From positions 558,001 to 622,000 of the forward strand of contig QNQO01000601.1 of assembly GCA_003290165.1 (NCBI GenBank): a DNA stretch of 64,000 nucleotides, given 5' to 3'. The notes under the pieces are model-generated. The model was not told where the DNA came from. It made no database searches and saw nothing but the letters and a program-made list of their open reading frames with translations. Source of the stretch: Berberis thunbergii (taxonomy: Eukaryota > Streptophyta > Magnoliopsida > Ranunculales > Berberidaceae). The position numbers and the translations under genes are program-made. Of the stretch, positions 22,095-33,882 are shown in pieces (position 1 is the first letter of the stretch; every line of letters begins with the position of its first letter).

Positions 22095-23256
22095 ATTACC
22101 ATGAATACTCATCAATACCACGCACCCCACGCTAGTAACAACACTCAACAAACCCTAATTTACAACACACCTTCCCCCTCCTCTCAACACCCACAACATA
22201 CTTTCACCATCTCCTCATTCAGCTTTGGTATGTGTTCATACATATTCCAAGAACACCATTGCTATATCTCCTTACTAATGGATTCCTCAGGTCTACGTAC
22301 CACCTCAATCCCAAACCCAAATCCAGTTCGATTTATACCTTCCCTTCCATATGCACACCAATCCTTATTGATCTACTCCATCACCCCCACACCACTCTTA
22401 CAAGCTTTGAACTCATATTACCTCCCCATACACACTTATCCATTCCACCTGACCCATGAAACTACACACAACACTAAAGCTTTGATATGTACCACAGAGG
22501 TACAACTGGCCAAGAAGTTCTGCCATCTCTTATCCGGCGACCCCTGCGCCGACCACAGACTGATTTCCAGCCAGGGGGACGAGGGATTCATCTTTCAATG
22601 ATAGATCCAGTAGACCCCACTGTCTCGAGGTGAGATTGGGATCTCAGGCACAAAGTACATGCCAAGATGGAAGGCCATACATCCAACTCCTAGCGCCCTT
22701 TTTTGTCGGTCGTAGCGGCTGCCAGATCTCATCCACTCGAGCGTTCATGTTTAAGATGGACTCATCTTCACTGATGTCATTCACAGATCGTCTCAAGTAG
22801 TCACTCACCATGGAGGAAGACGAGTTCTTTCTCCCTCTCAACAGTAGAGCCAGCATAGGCCTTTGTCTTGAGGTATGATTTTTGGAGGTGGGTTCCGCCT
22901 TCATATGATTGTCAAGGTGTGTTGAGATACACCCAGCTCCCACTGGCGGATCTCGCCAGCCGTGTCAGTTGCAGTAGCTGGACACCCTCCGTCCGAGCCT
23001 CCATGAATTAGAAGAGCTCAACTTCCCTGAGCTCACTCATAGATCGACTTAAGAGATCGCGACGAAGAACCAATTTCAGCTTCAATTGATGAGGCAATTG
23101 ACTTAATTGCTTCAATTGTTGAGGCAATTTCACTCTTGACAATTTTCAGAACCCACTCACTGAGTTAGCAACAAAGCAACTCAGCTGAGTTTAAAGCTTT
23201 GGCTTTGAACTCATCCACTTCGAAATCAAACTTCTTCTCTCAATGTTGAATCATCA
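22095..23256. other. No gene recognised
   Basis: The first 500 bases are C/A-rich and continue the locus left of element A (compare 20,038-20,091). From about 22,480 to 23,010 the sequence is richer in GC and looks like old coding DNA, with a minus-strand open frame at 22,644-22,943. I cannot name a family. The last 200 bases, up to the ATG at 23,257, are probably the 5' leader of the response-regulator copy. Confidence 0.35.
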
Positions 23257-23716
23257 ATGGCAACAAAGACCTTATTTCCCATGGAGGGATTTGAGTCTTC
23301 TTCTCATGAAGAGCTTCATGTTCTAGCTGTGGATGACAAGTTGATAGATCGAAAGGTTGCTCAAGATCTCTTCTTGCAAAATTAACGTAGTTGTTAGCGG
23401 AAGGAAAGCGCTTCAGCATCTTGGTCTTGATGGCGATGCCACCTCTGTTACTGGCTTCATTGCCTTGAAAGTGAATTTGATAATCACTGATAACTGGATG
23501 CTTGGGATGAATGATTATGAACTGCTCAAGAAAATAAATGAATCTTCGGTTCTCAAAGAAATCCCAATAATCATCATGTCTTTGGAGAATGTTTTGCCTT
23601 GAATCAACAAATGTTTGGAAGATGGGGCAGATGAGTTAGTTGTAAAGCCAATGAAGGTATCAGATGCCAGGCGTTTGAAAGATAACAAGAAACGAAGCAA
23701 AGGAACATCAAACTAA
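23257..23716 (+). pseudogene. Type-A response regulator (ARR-like) processed pseudogene
   Basis: The reading begins with an ATG and reaches [16 protein letters not shown], the acidic pocket of a receiver domain. A small deletion then shifts the frame, and it continues as [15 protein letters not shown] and LKVNLIITD. The phospho-acceptor Asp is kept, but the usual YCMPGM is altered to NWMLGM. YELLKKI and [13 protein letters not shown] follow, then TGA in place of a conserved Arg codon (a CpG-type change), then ELVVKPMKVSD with the conserved Lys. There are no introns where plant type-A ARR genes have several, so I infer a retrocopy. In life such proteins damp cytokinin signalling. A Ser-rich tail follows (23,740-23,878), and a possible last piece lies at 25,345-25,400 beyond the inserted MITE. 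Confidence 0.88.
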
Positions 23717-24252
23717 AGGGACTAATGAGAGAAGATTAGAGGACACCGCTACTTCATCTGATGATGTGTCAATCTCATCAGTGTTGGATTCATCATCATC
23801 ATCGCAATCAACGCCGGTGTGTCTGAATCGTCATCGTCGGATGTGTCTGCCTTGTCATCGCCTTCATCACCACCTTCAACAGAAATTCTAGCCGGCCTGA
23901 GTTTGCCGCCTGGGAGGGGCCTTTTTACATATTTTGCCCCTATCTTTAAACACAATCACAAAGATGTAAAAGGAGGGGCAAAAAATGTAAAAAATCCAGG
24001 CCAGGCGCCAGAACCTAGGATGGGCATCCCATCCCGCCCCGTCCCGATCTAGAATGGGATGGGATGGGATGAAGATTTTCAATCCCGTCCCGTCCCGAAC
24101 TAATGAATTAATATTCATTATTAATATTTTTATTTATTTATTTATTTTAGAATTGTGGATGCCCATGCAAATGTCTTGGGGCTATTGGACTTCATGCCCT
24201 TCGTCTTGCGACTATTGGACTTTATTGGTCCTTTATATATATCCTCTTATCT

Positions 24253-24562
24253 TGGAAGTCTGATCCTCTAGCAGGTCTATGGTTTGCCACTGCTAACATT
24301 GCTGCTGGGTTCATTCTCATCACATATGTTATCACTCCAATTGCTTACTGGCACAATGTATACCAAGCCAAGGCCTTTCCTATATTCTCAGATGGGCTAT
24401 TCATGTCCACAGGACGAACATTCAATATCACAGCCATTGTGGATTCTAGCTTTAAGTTCGATGTTGAATCATACGAGCGGGAATGACCTCTCCAACTCAG
24501 CTTCTTCTTGACTATGACATATGCTATTTGTTTTGCTTGTCTCACTTCCACCATTGTCCAGG
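24253..24562 (+). pseudogene. Captured fragment of an oligopeptide transporter (OPT) gene
   Basis: The frame reads SDPLAGLWFATANIAAGF, then PIAYWHNVYQAKAFPIFS and FNITAIVDSSFKFDVESYE. After a TGA (24,484-24,486) in place of what is normally Gly, the same frame continues QLSFFLTMTYAICFA to a CAG/GTTTTT junction that looks like a splice donor. This is the mid-region of plant OPT proteins, proton-coupled peptide/metal-chelate carriers of the plasma membrane. Roughly 100 of about 740 residues are present. The exon-intron junction shows it was captured from genomic DNA, not from mRNA. It lies fully inside hAT element E. Confidence 0.85.
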
Positions 24563-24779
24563 TTTTTCTTTTTCATGGAAGTTGAGTTCAACCATTATAA
24601 ATTTTCTTTGCTTTTTAGTAAATGGATGCCCCCCATCAATGTTAGTTTATGTTGATAACATTGTAGTAAAGTCCTAATCGGTTATTATCTATGGAGCATG
24701 TCATTTCAAATAACCAATAATGATGGTTAGCGTAAGGTCATCCATCGTTCTTAATTTTCAGTATTGAATTACTTGACAA

Positions 24780-25130
24780 GATTTGCCTTACAGCAGACTC
24801 AAGACTGTACCAGGCTTCCAGGCTCAAGACTTCCAGCAGACTTCCAGGCTCAAGTCTTCCAGGATTTCAAATAACCAATAATGATGGTTAGCTCAGACTC
24901 AAGATTGTTCTAGTCTTCCAGCAGACTCAACATTATGTTCCAAGCAGACTATATTTTAAGTATGTTCCAGTAGACTGTATTTTAAGTATGTTCCAGTTTG
25001 ATTATGTATTTTTGAGTATGTTCCAGCAAACTTAGTATGTTCTAGTTTGATTATGTATTTTTGAGTATGTTCCAGCAGAATTGAGTTGATTTTAATATAT
25101 TTTATGTATTTTAGAACTTCAGACTTCTAG
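24780..25130. repeat. Degenerate TTCCAGCAGACT repeats inside element E
   Basis: Motifs such as GACTTCCAGCAGACT and TATGTTCCAG recur with irregular spacing, and an AAATAACCAATAATGATGG segment occurs twice (near 24,708 and 24,868). This looks like local duplication after capture. Confidence 0.65.
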
Positions 25131-25439
25131 TTGATAATATGTTCAAAATGTATTCTCCAGATTAGCACGCTGATCCCGTCTCGAACCCGTTTGGAATGGG
25201 ACGAGGTCAGGATGGGATTTTTTCCATCTCGTCTCCTTCCGATCCCATATGAACGGGATGGGATAGGGATGGGTATATCTCGTCTCATCCCGTCCCGTGC
25301 CCACCCCTACCAGAACCAGGCCGGCTAGAAGGGTTCCACCTCCAATGAGTTCTCCATCAAGACGACTTAAATTGAGTGATGAGAATAAAATGAATAAACA
25401 TTCTTTTCCCAGCAAACAGCCAGAATTGACGGGCCTGCA

Positions 25440-28400
25440 ACCTTTCATTGTCGTGTATATTCATTACAACTCAGAACATACATCATTTTGGTTCATGCAA
25501 GTACTATTTCATTATTATTTCTTCATGCAAGTACTATTTTAGTTACACCCTTGATAATTATATTGCTCCAAATACTTGGTCTGTTTTTTTTTGTTTATGG
25601 AGAACCAAACCCATCCTTATGGTTCAATTCTGGAATAGTCTATCCCGAGTATTTGATTTTCAAAATTTACCAGGTCTCTTCATTGGCGACCAGAACTCTA
25701 TCTTACTAACAGAAGACAACTTGGGGGTAGAAGGCATACTCCTCATCTCTTAGGCCTCTTAGAACTTTCATTGATAAGTACAACCTTATGGACTTCCTGC
25801 TCAATGGTTCACAACTTACCTAGAATAACAAACGTAAAGATAAGAATGGAGTTAAAGTTAAACTTGATCGCATTTTGGTGTCTACTGATTGGTTACATTG
25901 TTTCCCCTTTAGGTTTTTCCTCATGTGGACTAGGGATCCCCGATGTCGCCATATTATCAACTCATCCTAGGGAACCCGCAACCATCATCTCCCCTCCCAA
26001 AATTTTCACCTAAAGACCAAAAAGCTCAACCATCGTCTTACAAGATGGAATAAATTGGAATTCAGCAACACTTAACAATGCATTTTTGATACCCATATGG
26101 CTTTGAATAAACTCCAAATGAAGTACCTTTGGAGGATAATGCCACTGCAACTTTGATTCTTGAGGACCACCTCTCCGGACTTTATGTTAGAGAAGAACTT
26201 TTTTGGCAAAATAAATCAGGTTGTTCCTGGCTTTTGAAAGGGGACAAAACACAAAATTCTTTCATTTTTCCGCATTGTTTTGTCAGAAAAAAAAATCCTT
26301 ATCATCCAATTGAAAGACCCCTCAAATAATTGGCACTCGAACCATGATTCGATAGGTCATATCCTTAATGAATATTTTGAGGAATTATTCAAATCCTCGA
26401 ACCCTACCCATGCCCGAAAATCATCTTTCTATTTGAATCCATCATCTCAAATGAGAATAATGAGCAGCTTCTTACTATCCCCAGTGAAGAAGAAATCCAC
26501 GCCATTGTCTTTAGTTTGGGAAGTCACAAAGCCCCCGGACCAGATGGCTTCCATGTTTTCTTTTTCCAACACTACTGGAAAATCGTGAAGTATGATGTGA
26601 TTGGAGTTGTTCAAAACTTCTTTACGTTTTGGTGTCTTGACTCGAAACTTAACGAGACTTTCATCGTTTTTATTCTGAAAGTAACAAATCCCACCACCAC
26701 AGACAAATTTCGACCCATTGGTCTGTGCAATGTCATTTATAAGATGATTTCTAAGATTGGCAAATCACATGAAACCCACCTGTTGGATTCAATCATCTCC
26801 CCAACCAAGGTGTTTTTTTAAAAGGTCCCTCTGTTGCGGATAATGTTAACTTAGCACACAAGACTTTCTTCCAAATGAAACATTATCGTAAAAGGAAACG
26901 GGGTTGGATGACGATAAAGATTGACATGGCGGAAGCCTATGACATGGTCAAATGGACATTTTTGCTACAAATCCTTGAAAATTTGGGATTTGTTAGAGGT
27001 AGGATACAAATGATTAGGCAATGTATTTTCACATACTCTCTACAAGTTTTGCTTAATGGATTTCCCCTCCCAATAATCAAACCCACTAGGGGAATCAAAC
27101 AAGGAGACCCATTTTCCCCTTACCTCTTCATTTTGATAGCAGAAGCCTTATGCAAACTTTTTGTTCATGTAGAAACTGAGGGTATTGTCAAAGGTATCCA
27201 AATTACATGTTATTCCCCATCTATCAGCCACATGTTTTACGTTGATGATCTTATGTTGTTCTGTTGGGCGTCTCTTGTGGAGGCCCACTCTATGAAGGAC
27301 ATTCTCCAACAATATTGTTGGGCCTCGGGTCAAACAGTAAACTACAACAAATCGTCTGTTTTCTACAGTTTCAATGTCCACTTGAAACACACCAAGATGA
27401 TCAACGTGATCCTGGGATCAAAGTTACACAATCCTAAAGACAAATACTTGGGCTCCCATTTGCTACTATCCAAGAATAAAGCTTCTAACTTCTAGTTCCT
27501 AATTGTAAAGTTGGTTCGAAACTTTCTAGTTGGAAGTCAAAAGTCTTCTCCTAGGCTGAAATAACAATCATGATTAAAGTTGTGGTGTACGCAATGCAAA
27601 CACACCTTCTTCTATGCTCCATCACCAATAAATTAGACAATCTTGCCCAAAACTTCTGATGGAACAACACGGAGGATAGCAAGGCCAAACATATGTGTAC
27701 TTGGGATCAAATCAGTCTACCTCGTCATCTCGAAGGTCTTAATATTTCATCTGCCAGGAACAAAAACTTGGCTTTGATGGCAAAACATTTATGGAAAACA
27801 CTTTCCTCATCCACAATCCGTGTTCTTCAACTCAAAGCTCTTTACTTCAATGAAAAAAGTATTTTTCAGCTATCCAAACCGCCAACTATCGCTTCCTTTG
27901 CCTAGAGAGGAAATTTGACCACCTTCTCCAAAACGAAACGCCATCTTGCATGACAAGTTCTCTTGGGAAAACACATTGACCTTTGGCAAGTTGTTGGGTC
28001 AAACCGGCTTTGTCCGTGTTGATTGCCTACATCTACCATAAACCCATGCTACACCATGCTCCATTTCTGATCTCTGGCAGCACTTCCTCGGCTTAGGTCC
28101 TCAATGGAACATGGAGTTGATCATGTCTATCCTCCCTGTCTCTATGGCTAGAGATATCTTGGACATAACCATCCGACCATCATCTAGTCCTGACAAACTA
28201 ATTTGGTTGTTTGACAAAAAAAACACCTTATCTGTTAAAAGCCCTACTAAGGCCTTTGCAACTAATCAAATGGAAAGTTCCACCTCAAGTGCAACATCTT
28301 CGCATCTTTGTGCTAAGCAATTCAGACAAATATGAATAATTAAAGCCCCTACCTGCGCCCTTTTCTTTATCCGAAAAATCACCCAAAATATTCTCTAACC

Positions 28401-29530
28401 AACTTGGTTAGGCATCACACGCTTATTGATGATTGTAGTATCTTTTGCCAAGAGCACACAGAGGACGTCACCCATCTTTTCTTCCTGTCTTCAGTCATAA
28501 TTAGACTTTGGCACCTCTCCCCCTGCGAATTGATTGGAGCAATGCCAATTTTAACCCACATTCTATCTCGCAATTTTTAACTTCATGTGGGACACTGCCA
28601 AGGCCCACTCAGAGGTTTGAGACGAAATGCTTTCTCAATTCACTGCTATCCTCCATACTTTCTCAATTCAGATGCGCAACAAAATTATTTTCCACAAGGG
28701 AAAAATCTGCACACAAATGTTCTTTTATTCTTTCCATCACACTTGGACCGCATGGCAAACCAATGGTTCTCCAAAGACCAAACTTGCCTAGAGTCCTCTG
28801 AATCCCTTGATTTTCTGGATCATAAGAGGCTTGTTTCCATTCACCATATCCTGGAAACAATGATACTGAAAGTCGATCGGTTCCATCCAATTGCTTGGGC
28901 TGGGCCCAATGCTTCTATTTGTCCCATACTGAGGCAGAAACTGTTAGAATAGAGTTGATCCAAGGCCAAGTTCAGTCAGGTAGATACCATAGGTTAAATT
29001 ACATATCTATTCAACTTAGACCCATTCCCCTTACTTTAGATCCAGACACAATCATTGTTACTTATGATGCTAGTTTCTATGAGCATTCTAAACAGAGAGT
29101 GATAGGGATACTAACAATGAATGCTCTTGGTATTGCGTTTGCTCAAAAGAAAGGTCACATATCTGGAAAGGTGATGAACAACACTATGGCAGAATGCCAC
29201 GCTGTAGAGGCAACCATTTTATTGATCCAGGCTAGGCAATGGACGATTGGGCTTCTTTTGGGCGACTCCGGAACACTGCAAACCATGTTGCAAGAAGAAC
29301 AACAAGAGTCGAAAATGACCATGTTTTTGGATGTGGCGTCCACGTATAGGCAGTATAAGGCGACTTCTATCTATTCATAGCTCTTAGTCTATTCATAGCT
29401 CTTAGAGATGTAATTTTATTAATAGAGACCTCAACTTTGAGACTCACAATTTAGCTACTGCAGTATGACAACAATATTGCAACCGTCATATTTAATATAT
29501 TTGCTATAAATGCTTTAACAAAAAAAAACA
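25440..29530 (+). mobile_element. Second LINE (L1-type), strongly decayed
   Basis: Plus-strand fragments run in L1 order: endonuclease-like (about 25,550-25,720), linker, RT (26,500-27,260), zinc-finger region and RNase H (29,030-29,380). A 3' untranslated tail ends in an A-run at about 29,520-29,530. The 5' boundary is uncertain and I see no clear TSD. It differs strongly from the LINE at 9.8-14.3 kb, is much more degraded, and belongs to another lineage. Confidence 0.85.
25555..29380 (+). pseudogene. LINE ORF2 remnant with YVDD reverse transcriptase motif
   Basis: Recognisable parts are KAPGPDGFHVFFFQHYWK (26,525), KFRPIGLCNVIYKMISK (26,710) and IKIDMAEAYDMVKW (26,910). They continue with RGIKQGDPFSPYLFILIAEA (27,090), HMFYVDDLMLF (27,230; the usual FADD reads YVDD) and an RNase H starting VTYDASFYEH (29,060), with AECHAVEA downstream. 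At least six frame changes and several stops separate them. The RNase H end at 29,378 is followed by a short duplication of CTATTCATAGCTCTTAG. Confidence 0.85.
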
Positions 29531-29673
29531 CCGAGTTAGTCTGTTTTTTCTTCTCATTCTCTAACTGCTGGGGTGGTGGTTGTAGGTAATGGTGATCTAT
29601 TGATATAGAGAATGAAAATGAGAGAGCTGATTATTGTGTTGATAGATAGAAGGGGAAAGTGATGGTGATCAAT

Positions 29674-29979
29674 CACTATACCAAATTGGCATATTTGTAA
29701 CAACTCTCAAAATAGTAACACTTTTGAGCTATAACAGTCCACCAAATAATTTCAAGTCAAAATTAGATTTAGTTACAAAAATGAAATAGTTACAAAAAAA
29801 ATGATACAATAAATTAGATCACCATGTATAGTATCACTTGTATGCCCATACTTTTCATGGTGATACAATTATTTTATCATTTTGTTTGTAAAAATGTGTA
29901 AAATTGCTTTGTGGGTTGTTATAGTTCAAAAATGTTACTATTTTTGGGATTGTTACAAAAATGTCAATTTGGTGTAGTG
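29674..29979. mobile_element. 306-bp CACTA-type MITE
   Basis: The ends CACTATACCAAATTGGCAT and (inward) CACTACACCAAATTGACAT are inverted repeats extending over about 60 bp. The flanking triplet AAT on both sides (29,671-29,673 and 29,980-29,982) is a 3-bp TSD as made by CACTA transposase. There is no coding capacity. A GTAACAAC...TTTCAAGTCAAAATTA core also occurs near 52,491-52,560. Confidence 0.85.
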
Positions 29980-29982
29980 AAT

Positions 29983-30255
29983 TAACAGAGAGGAGAAGGA
30001 AAGGAGAGAAAAAAAAATATGGTGGCAGTTGTTGTGTTGGTTGAGATGAGAGAATGGATGAACCTAAATATTAATAAAGAACAACCTAAAGTGATATAAA
30101 TCATACATTGTCAATTTAAGGGGTTTACAAAATTGGGTTTTAAAGGTTAATAGAAACCTACATAATTCGATGAGATTTTACCATTGTTTAACTTTACAAT
30201 CGATGAGATGTGATCAATTTAGCAATTTCAAAATCGATAGTCGGTTTGTCGATAC
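29983..30255. other. No gene recognised
   Basis: Short AT-rich spacer between the MITE and the large CACTA element. It ends in the AAT triplet that is repeated after the right end of that element. Confidence 0.4.
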
Positions 30256-30258
30256 AAT

Positions 30259-30530
30259 CACTACAAAAAAAGTCAATTCAGCAACGGCTAAAATTGTTGC
30301 TAATTGTCACAAAACCGTAGCTAAAATGAATCAGCAACGGCTCAACAACCGTTGCAATACCGTAGTTATTTCAATCGTCGCTATTTGAATCAGCAACGGG
30401 AAACTATCCCGTAGCTAATTCGCAACGGCTAAAAACCGTCGCTAATTCGAAAAGTGATGTCGCTAAAGTTGTTTCAAAATTTGGCCAAAGCTATCGCAAA
30501 ATGAAAACTAGCGACGGTATTTGCCGTGGC
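30259..30530. repeat. Left terminus and subterminal repeats of the CACTA element
   Basis: After the CACTA terminus come repeated CAGCAACGGCTAAA / AACCGTAGCTAA motifs in both orientations. The array is interrupted by hAT element B and resumes at 31,841-32,115. Confidence 0.88.
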
Positions 30531-30902
30531 TAGGGGTGGGCAAACGGGTCGAGCATCCACGGGTTCAAACCGAATCGGACCGTTTTGCTCTAAACGGTCT
30601 GAATTTTAATTTTGTATTTTTAGATACAGTCCAGATCGGTTCGGATCCGTTATAAAACGGTCCGGTCCCGGTTCCTATTCTATAAAAAAAATGGTCCAAG
30701 TTGGACTCGTTTCAAAGCAAATTTACAAATCTAAAAACCTAAATATGATGCAAATCTCTGCTTCTCTCTCGATTTCTTTCCCAAATCCCTCTCATTGCTT
30801 TCTAAAAACCAAAAAACAAATTTACAAATCTAAACCTGACCTCTGTTTCTCTCTCGATTTTTTCCCAAATCTCTGTTTTACCCTCTTTCTCTCTCTCTCT
30901 CT

Positions 30903-31117
30903 ATGATGCAAAGATGGAGCAGCAGCGACAGCAACAGAAGGAAGACAACCACTCACCACATCCCTCTCATTGCTCTCCTCTTCTTTGTCTCCTTAATTGC
31001 TTCAATTCTCTACAATGAACGCAACATTCATGAAATTCACCAACACAAACAACCAGATTCCATCACTCATACATCACTCCCCACCACAATCCACAAGTAG
31101 AAGCATCAGCCAGGTAT
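30903..31117 (+). pseudogene. Captured first exon of an unidentified membrane-anchored protein
   Basis: The frame opens MMQRWSSSDSNRRKTTTH and runs into a single hydrophobic segment, IPLIALLFFVSLIASILY, the layout of a type II Golgi membrane protein N terminus. It reaches TAG at 31,098-31,100, just before CAG/GTATGT at 31,112-31,120, which looks like a splice donor. I cannot name the family. Short N-terminal anchors of this kind are common in plant Golgi glycosyltransferases and acetyltransferases. It lies fully within hAT element B. Confidence 0.5.
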
Positions 31118-31179
31118 GTACTTACATCCATTCCTCTTCAACCCCATCTCTATTTTAGTCTTTGATTTGATCCTGAAAT

Positions 31180-31347
31180 TTCTATGGCAATACGATAAAG
31201 AGGGTGGTGGTGATCATTTCGACAATTTTGGTTTTCAGGAACCCAGTTAGGCCAATGAATGGTCTGGGATCTGCCATCACGATTTTGGGGACTTTCTTGT
31301 ATTCGCAAGCAACCGCAAAAAAGAAAGAAGGTGAAAAGAATAACTAA
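31180..31347 (+). pseudogene. Captured last exon of a plastidic phosphate translocator (GPT/XPT-like)
   Basis: The open frame gives [19 protein letters not shown], then [17 protein letters not shown] and a Lys-rich end up to TAA at 31,345-31,347. This is the C terminus of inner-envelope hexose- or pentose-phosphate/phosphate antiporters of the GPT/XPT branch; the ATAKKK tail favours XPT. About 50 of roughly 400 residues are present and the frame is intact. About 240 bases of further sequence (3' UTR-like) follow. With the preceding exon from an unrelated gene it forms a chimeric cargo. Confidence 0.8.
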
Positions 31348-31848
31348 AATTATGTTTGTTGTCTTTTTGATCTCAATGGAATGCGATAGGAATCAAATTT
31401 AGTCTCATTTCCTAGTGAACTTGCCATTATAGAATGTTTGAACTATTTATGTTTCATTCATGAACACCTGTTGTTGATATCAGCTTAGCAAGTTCTCTCT
31501 AGCTTTTCTTATTTCGCGTGGTTTACATTTTGGAATGGTTTGATGGATCTATATTTCTCATAATTTAGAGAAACAGTAATTGTTTTACAATGGTGTGGGA
31601 TAAAAAGATTATTTGTATGTGTGCCGGGGGGAAACACTTGATTTGGAAAGATTTAGAAGGAAATTTTAGATTTGGAACTGTTTGGAACCGTAGGAACCGG
31701 ACCGTTCCAAACAGTTCGAGTTAGGTTCGGTTCCAATGTTCAAAATGAAGGGATCCAGACCGGACCGGATCCGTTAATTTTAAACTGTTCGAGTTAGGTT
31801 CCTCCAAATTTGGAACCGATCCGGACCGTGCCCACCCCTAGCCGTGGC

Positions 31849-32115
31849 TATTTAGCGACGACTGTCGCTAAGTTGCAAATCCAAATGAACATTAGCAACG
31901 ACAGGGAAGCCGTCGCTAAATTGCAAATCCAAATAAACATTAGCGATGGTATTTGCCGTGGCTATTTAGCAACGACACGAAGCCGTCGCTAAGTTGCAAA
32001 TCCACTTGACAAAATAGCCACGGTATTTGTTGTGGCGAGTTAGGGACAACTTCGAAGTCGTCGCTAATCAGCAAATCAAATTGACAAAACTATGACGGGT
32101 TTTGCCGTGGCTAAA
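31849..32115. repeat. CACTA left subterminal repeats, continued
   Basis: Repeats with ATTTGCCGTGGCTATTTAGC and GCCGTCGCTAAGTTGCAAAT continue after element B and stop at about 32,115, where unique AT-rich DNA begins. Confidence 0.88.
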
Positions 32116-33874
32116 AAAATTACAAATGAAAATTCATTATTTATAATAAAATTATATTAATTTTCAGATTTCTCATATCCATTTTTTTGTCATTCAGAAG
32201 AAACATCTCAAACCTGAACACAATTATATTAATTTTCATATAATCAATAACTTGTCCATCACAAAAAAAATACAATCCCAAATACTCTGTCAACCTTAAA
32301 TTGAAATTGTATATATATACATTTTCAATTTGAGATATAACTCACTTAAACTTAAATAACTACATAAATCATAGTGATCGTCTATGGGACATACAACAAA
32401 AATGATACATACAACAATTCAGGTGATCTTGCACATCATATCGATCATCCCACAAAATGTCTTCTACTTCAAAATTTCATATCTTCCACTTTAAAACCAA
32501 TATCAATTCAGTAACACCTAAACCTGTAAAATTTGAAGGAGCAGTGCATGAGAAACGTATTGAATGTTTAAGCTATGTAATACAAATCTCATAAAGTTTC
32601 ACATTCAAATGGAGACTCTAAGTTACAACTAAGATGTTTTTTTACATTATTAATCAACATCTTATTAGATAGAATAAATGATTCTTTTCTATTTTGAGTT
32701 GGTGCATTTGTAGGATCGACAAAGGTAAGCGAAACATATTAACAAGGTGAAATAAATAAATTTAAACACTACAATGCTGAAATTTAAACGCTGAAATAAA
32801 TGTTGAAACGCTGAAATAAACAGTGAAATAAATGTTGAAACACTGAAATAAATTCAAACAGCATACTGGCATTTCAACATTCAAGCATTCAAATTAGCAG
32901 CATTTCAGTGTTTAAATTAGCATTTAAAGTAGCATTTCAGCATTCAAATTAGCATTCAGCATTTAAGCATACATTTCAGCATTCAAGCATACATTTTAGC
33001 ATTTCAGCATTCAAGCATACAAATTAGCATTCAAGCAGCATTCAACATACATTTCAGGCATTCAAGCATACATTTCAGCATTCAAGCAGCATTCAAATTA
33101 GCAGCATTCAACATTCAAATTAGCATTCAAGCAGCATTTGGCATTCATTCAGATTAGAATTTAGCATACATTCAAGCATTCATTCAGCATACATTCAGAA
33201 TAGCACACATTCAGAGGAGCATTCATTCATATTAGCATAAAACTAGCATAAACCAGACCAAGACACCATAGAACTAGCATAACCCTGAAGAAACCTTTCA
33301 TCAAGACATCGGTGATTGAAACATTTAATCAAATTGCAAACAACTTGCCCAAAGCCACATGCAAAACAACTTGTAGAAACTTAATCAAAGACCTTAATCA
33401 AGGACATTAATCAAAACAACTTGCCCAAAGCCATATGCAAAACACTTAATCAAATTGCAAATTCTGCCCAATGAAACAATCTGCAACTTGCCCAAAGCAA
33501 TATGCAAAACAACTTGCATAAACTTGCCACCTGCAAATTTCAATTTGCAACTTGCAATAACCACTTGCAAATTGCAAGGAAAATTGCAACTTTCAATCAT
33601 AAACAACCAAATGCCAGATACCATTGCCTAGACCCAACTACTCAGCAACCCAGCCAATCACCAAAGCAGGATGAAACCCACCAGCATCGCACTCCACAAA
33701 AACACACTGAAAACGTCCCTGAAAACGTGGTCTGTCCAGTCCATTTCAAGGGCAATAAGTCATATTTCATGTTTAAGCATACACCATAGAAATATGATTC
33801 ATAGATTCATTTCAAATCACTTGTCACATGTTAGACGATAAGGTCTTACCAGGTATTATTTACAGAAACAACCA
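32116..33874. other. Non-coding CACTA interior with two degenerate repeat zones
   Basis: No gene is seen. At about 32,770-33,240 the sequence is a loose array of CATTCAAGCATACATTTCAG-like motifs. At about 33,330-33,600 AACTTGCCCAAAGCCATATG and related words recur. Both look like slippage-derived repeats. The rest is AT-rich. Confidence 0.55.
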
Positions 33875-33882
33875 GTTCTAAC

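Larger units (their letters stand above)
24016..25309. mobile_element. hAT element E (non-autonomous, 1,294 bp)
   Basis: An 8-bp TSD, CCAGAACC (24,008-24,015 and 25,310-25,317), flanks TAGGATGGGCA and TGCCCACCCCTA; one terminal base of the left end has changed. The subterminal repeats are of the GGGATGGGAC type, the same set as in element D but in opposite orientation. The interior carries part of an oligopeptide transporter gene, then a stretch with repeated TATGTTCCAGCAGACT-like motifs (about 24,780-25,130). Confidence 0.92.
23879..25335. mobile_element. Mutator-like MITE split by hAT element E
   Basis: The ends ACAGAAATTCTAGCCGGCC and (inward from the right) AACCCTTCTAGCCGGCCTG are inverted repeats. 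The flanks CCACCTTCA (23,870-23,878) and CCACCTCCA (25,336-25,344) fit a 9-bp TSD with one mismatch. Without element E the MITE is about 155 bp, close to its sibling at 48,407-48,572, with which it shares a GCCCC...TTTAAACA core. It landed in the Ser-rich tail of the response-regulator pseudogene. Confidence 0.75.
30531..31840. mobile_element. hAT element B (non-autonomous, 1,310 bp)
   Basis: The TSD GCCGTGGC (30,523-30,530 and 31,841-31,848) is itself a CACTA subterminal motif, so B jumped into the CACTA repeats. The termini are TAGGGGTGGGCA / TGCCCACCCCTA, with CGGTCCGG-type subterminal repeats as in elements A and C. The interior carries two unrelated gene fragments in the same orientation. 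Confidence 0.95.

Noticed and set aside
22644..22943. Possible host gene on the minus strand
   Set aside because: The 99-codon frame looks like old coding DNA but I recognise no family, exon border or start context, so it is left unassigned.
32770..33600. CRISPR-like regularly spaced repeats
   Set aside because: The CATTCAAGCATAC words have irregular spacing and no unique spacers, in a plant transposon. They are slippage repeats.
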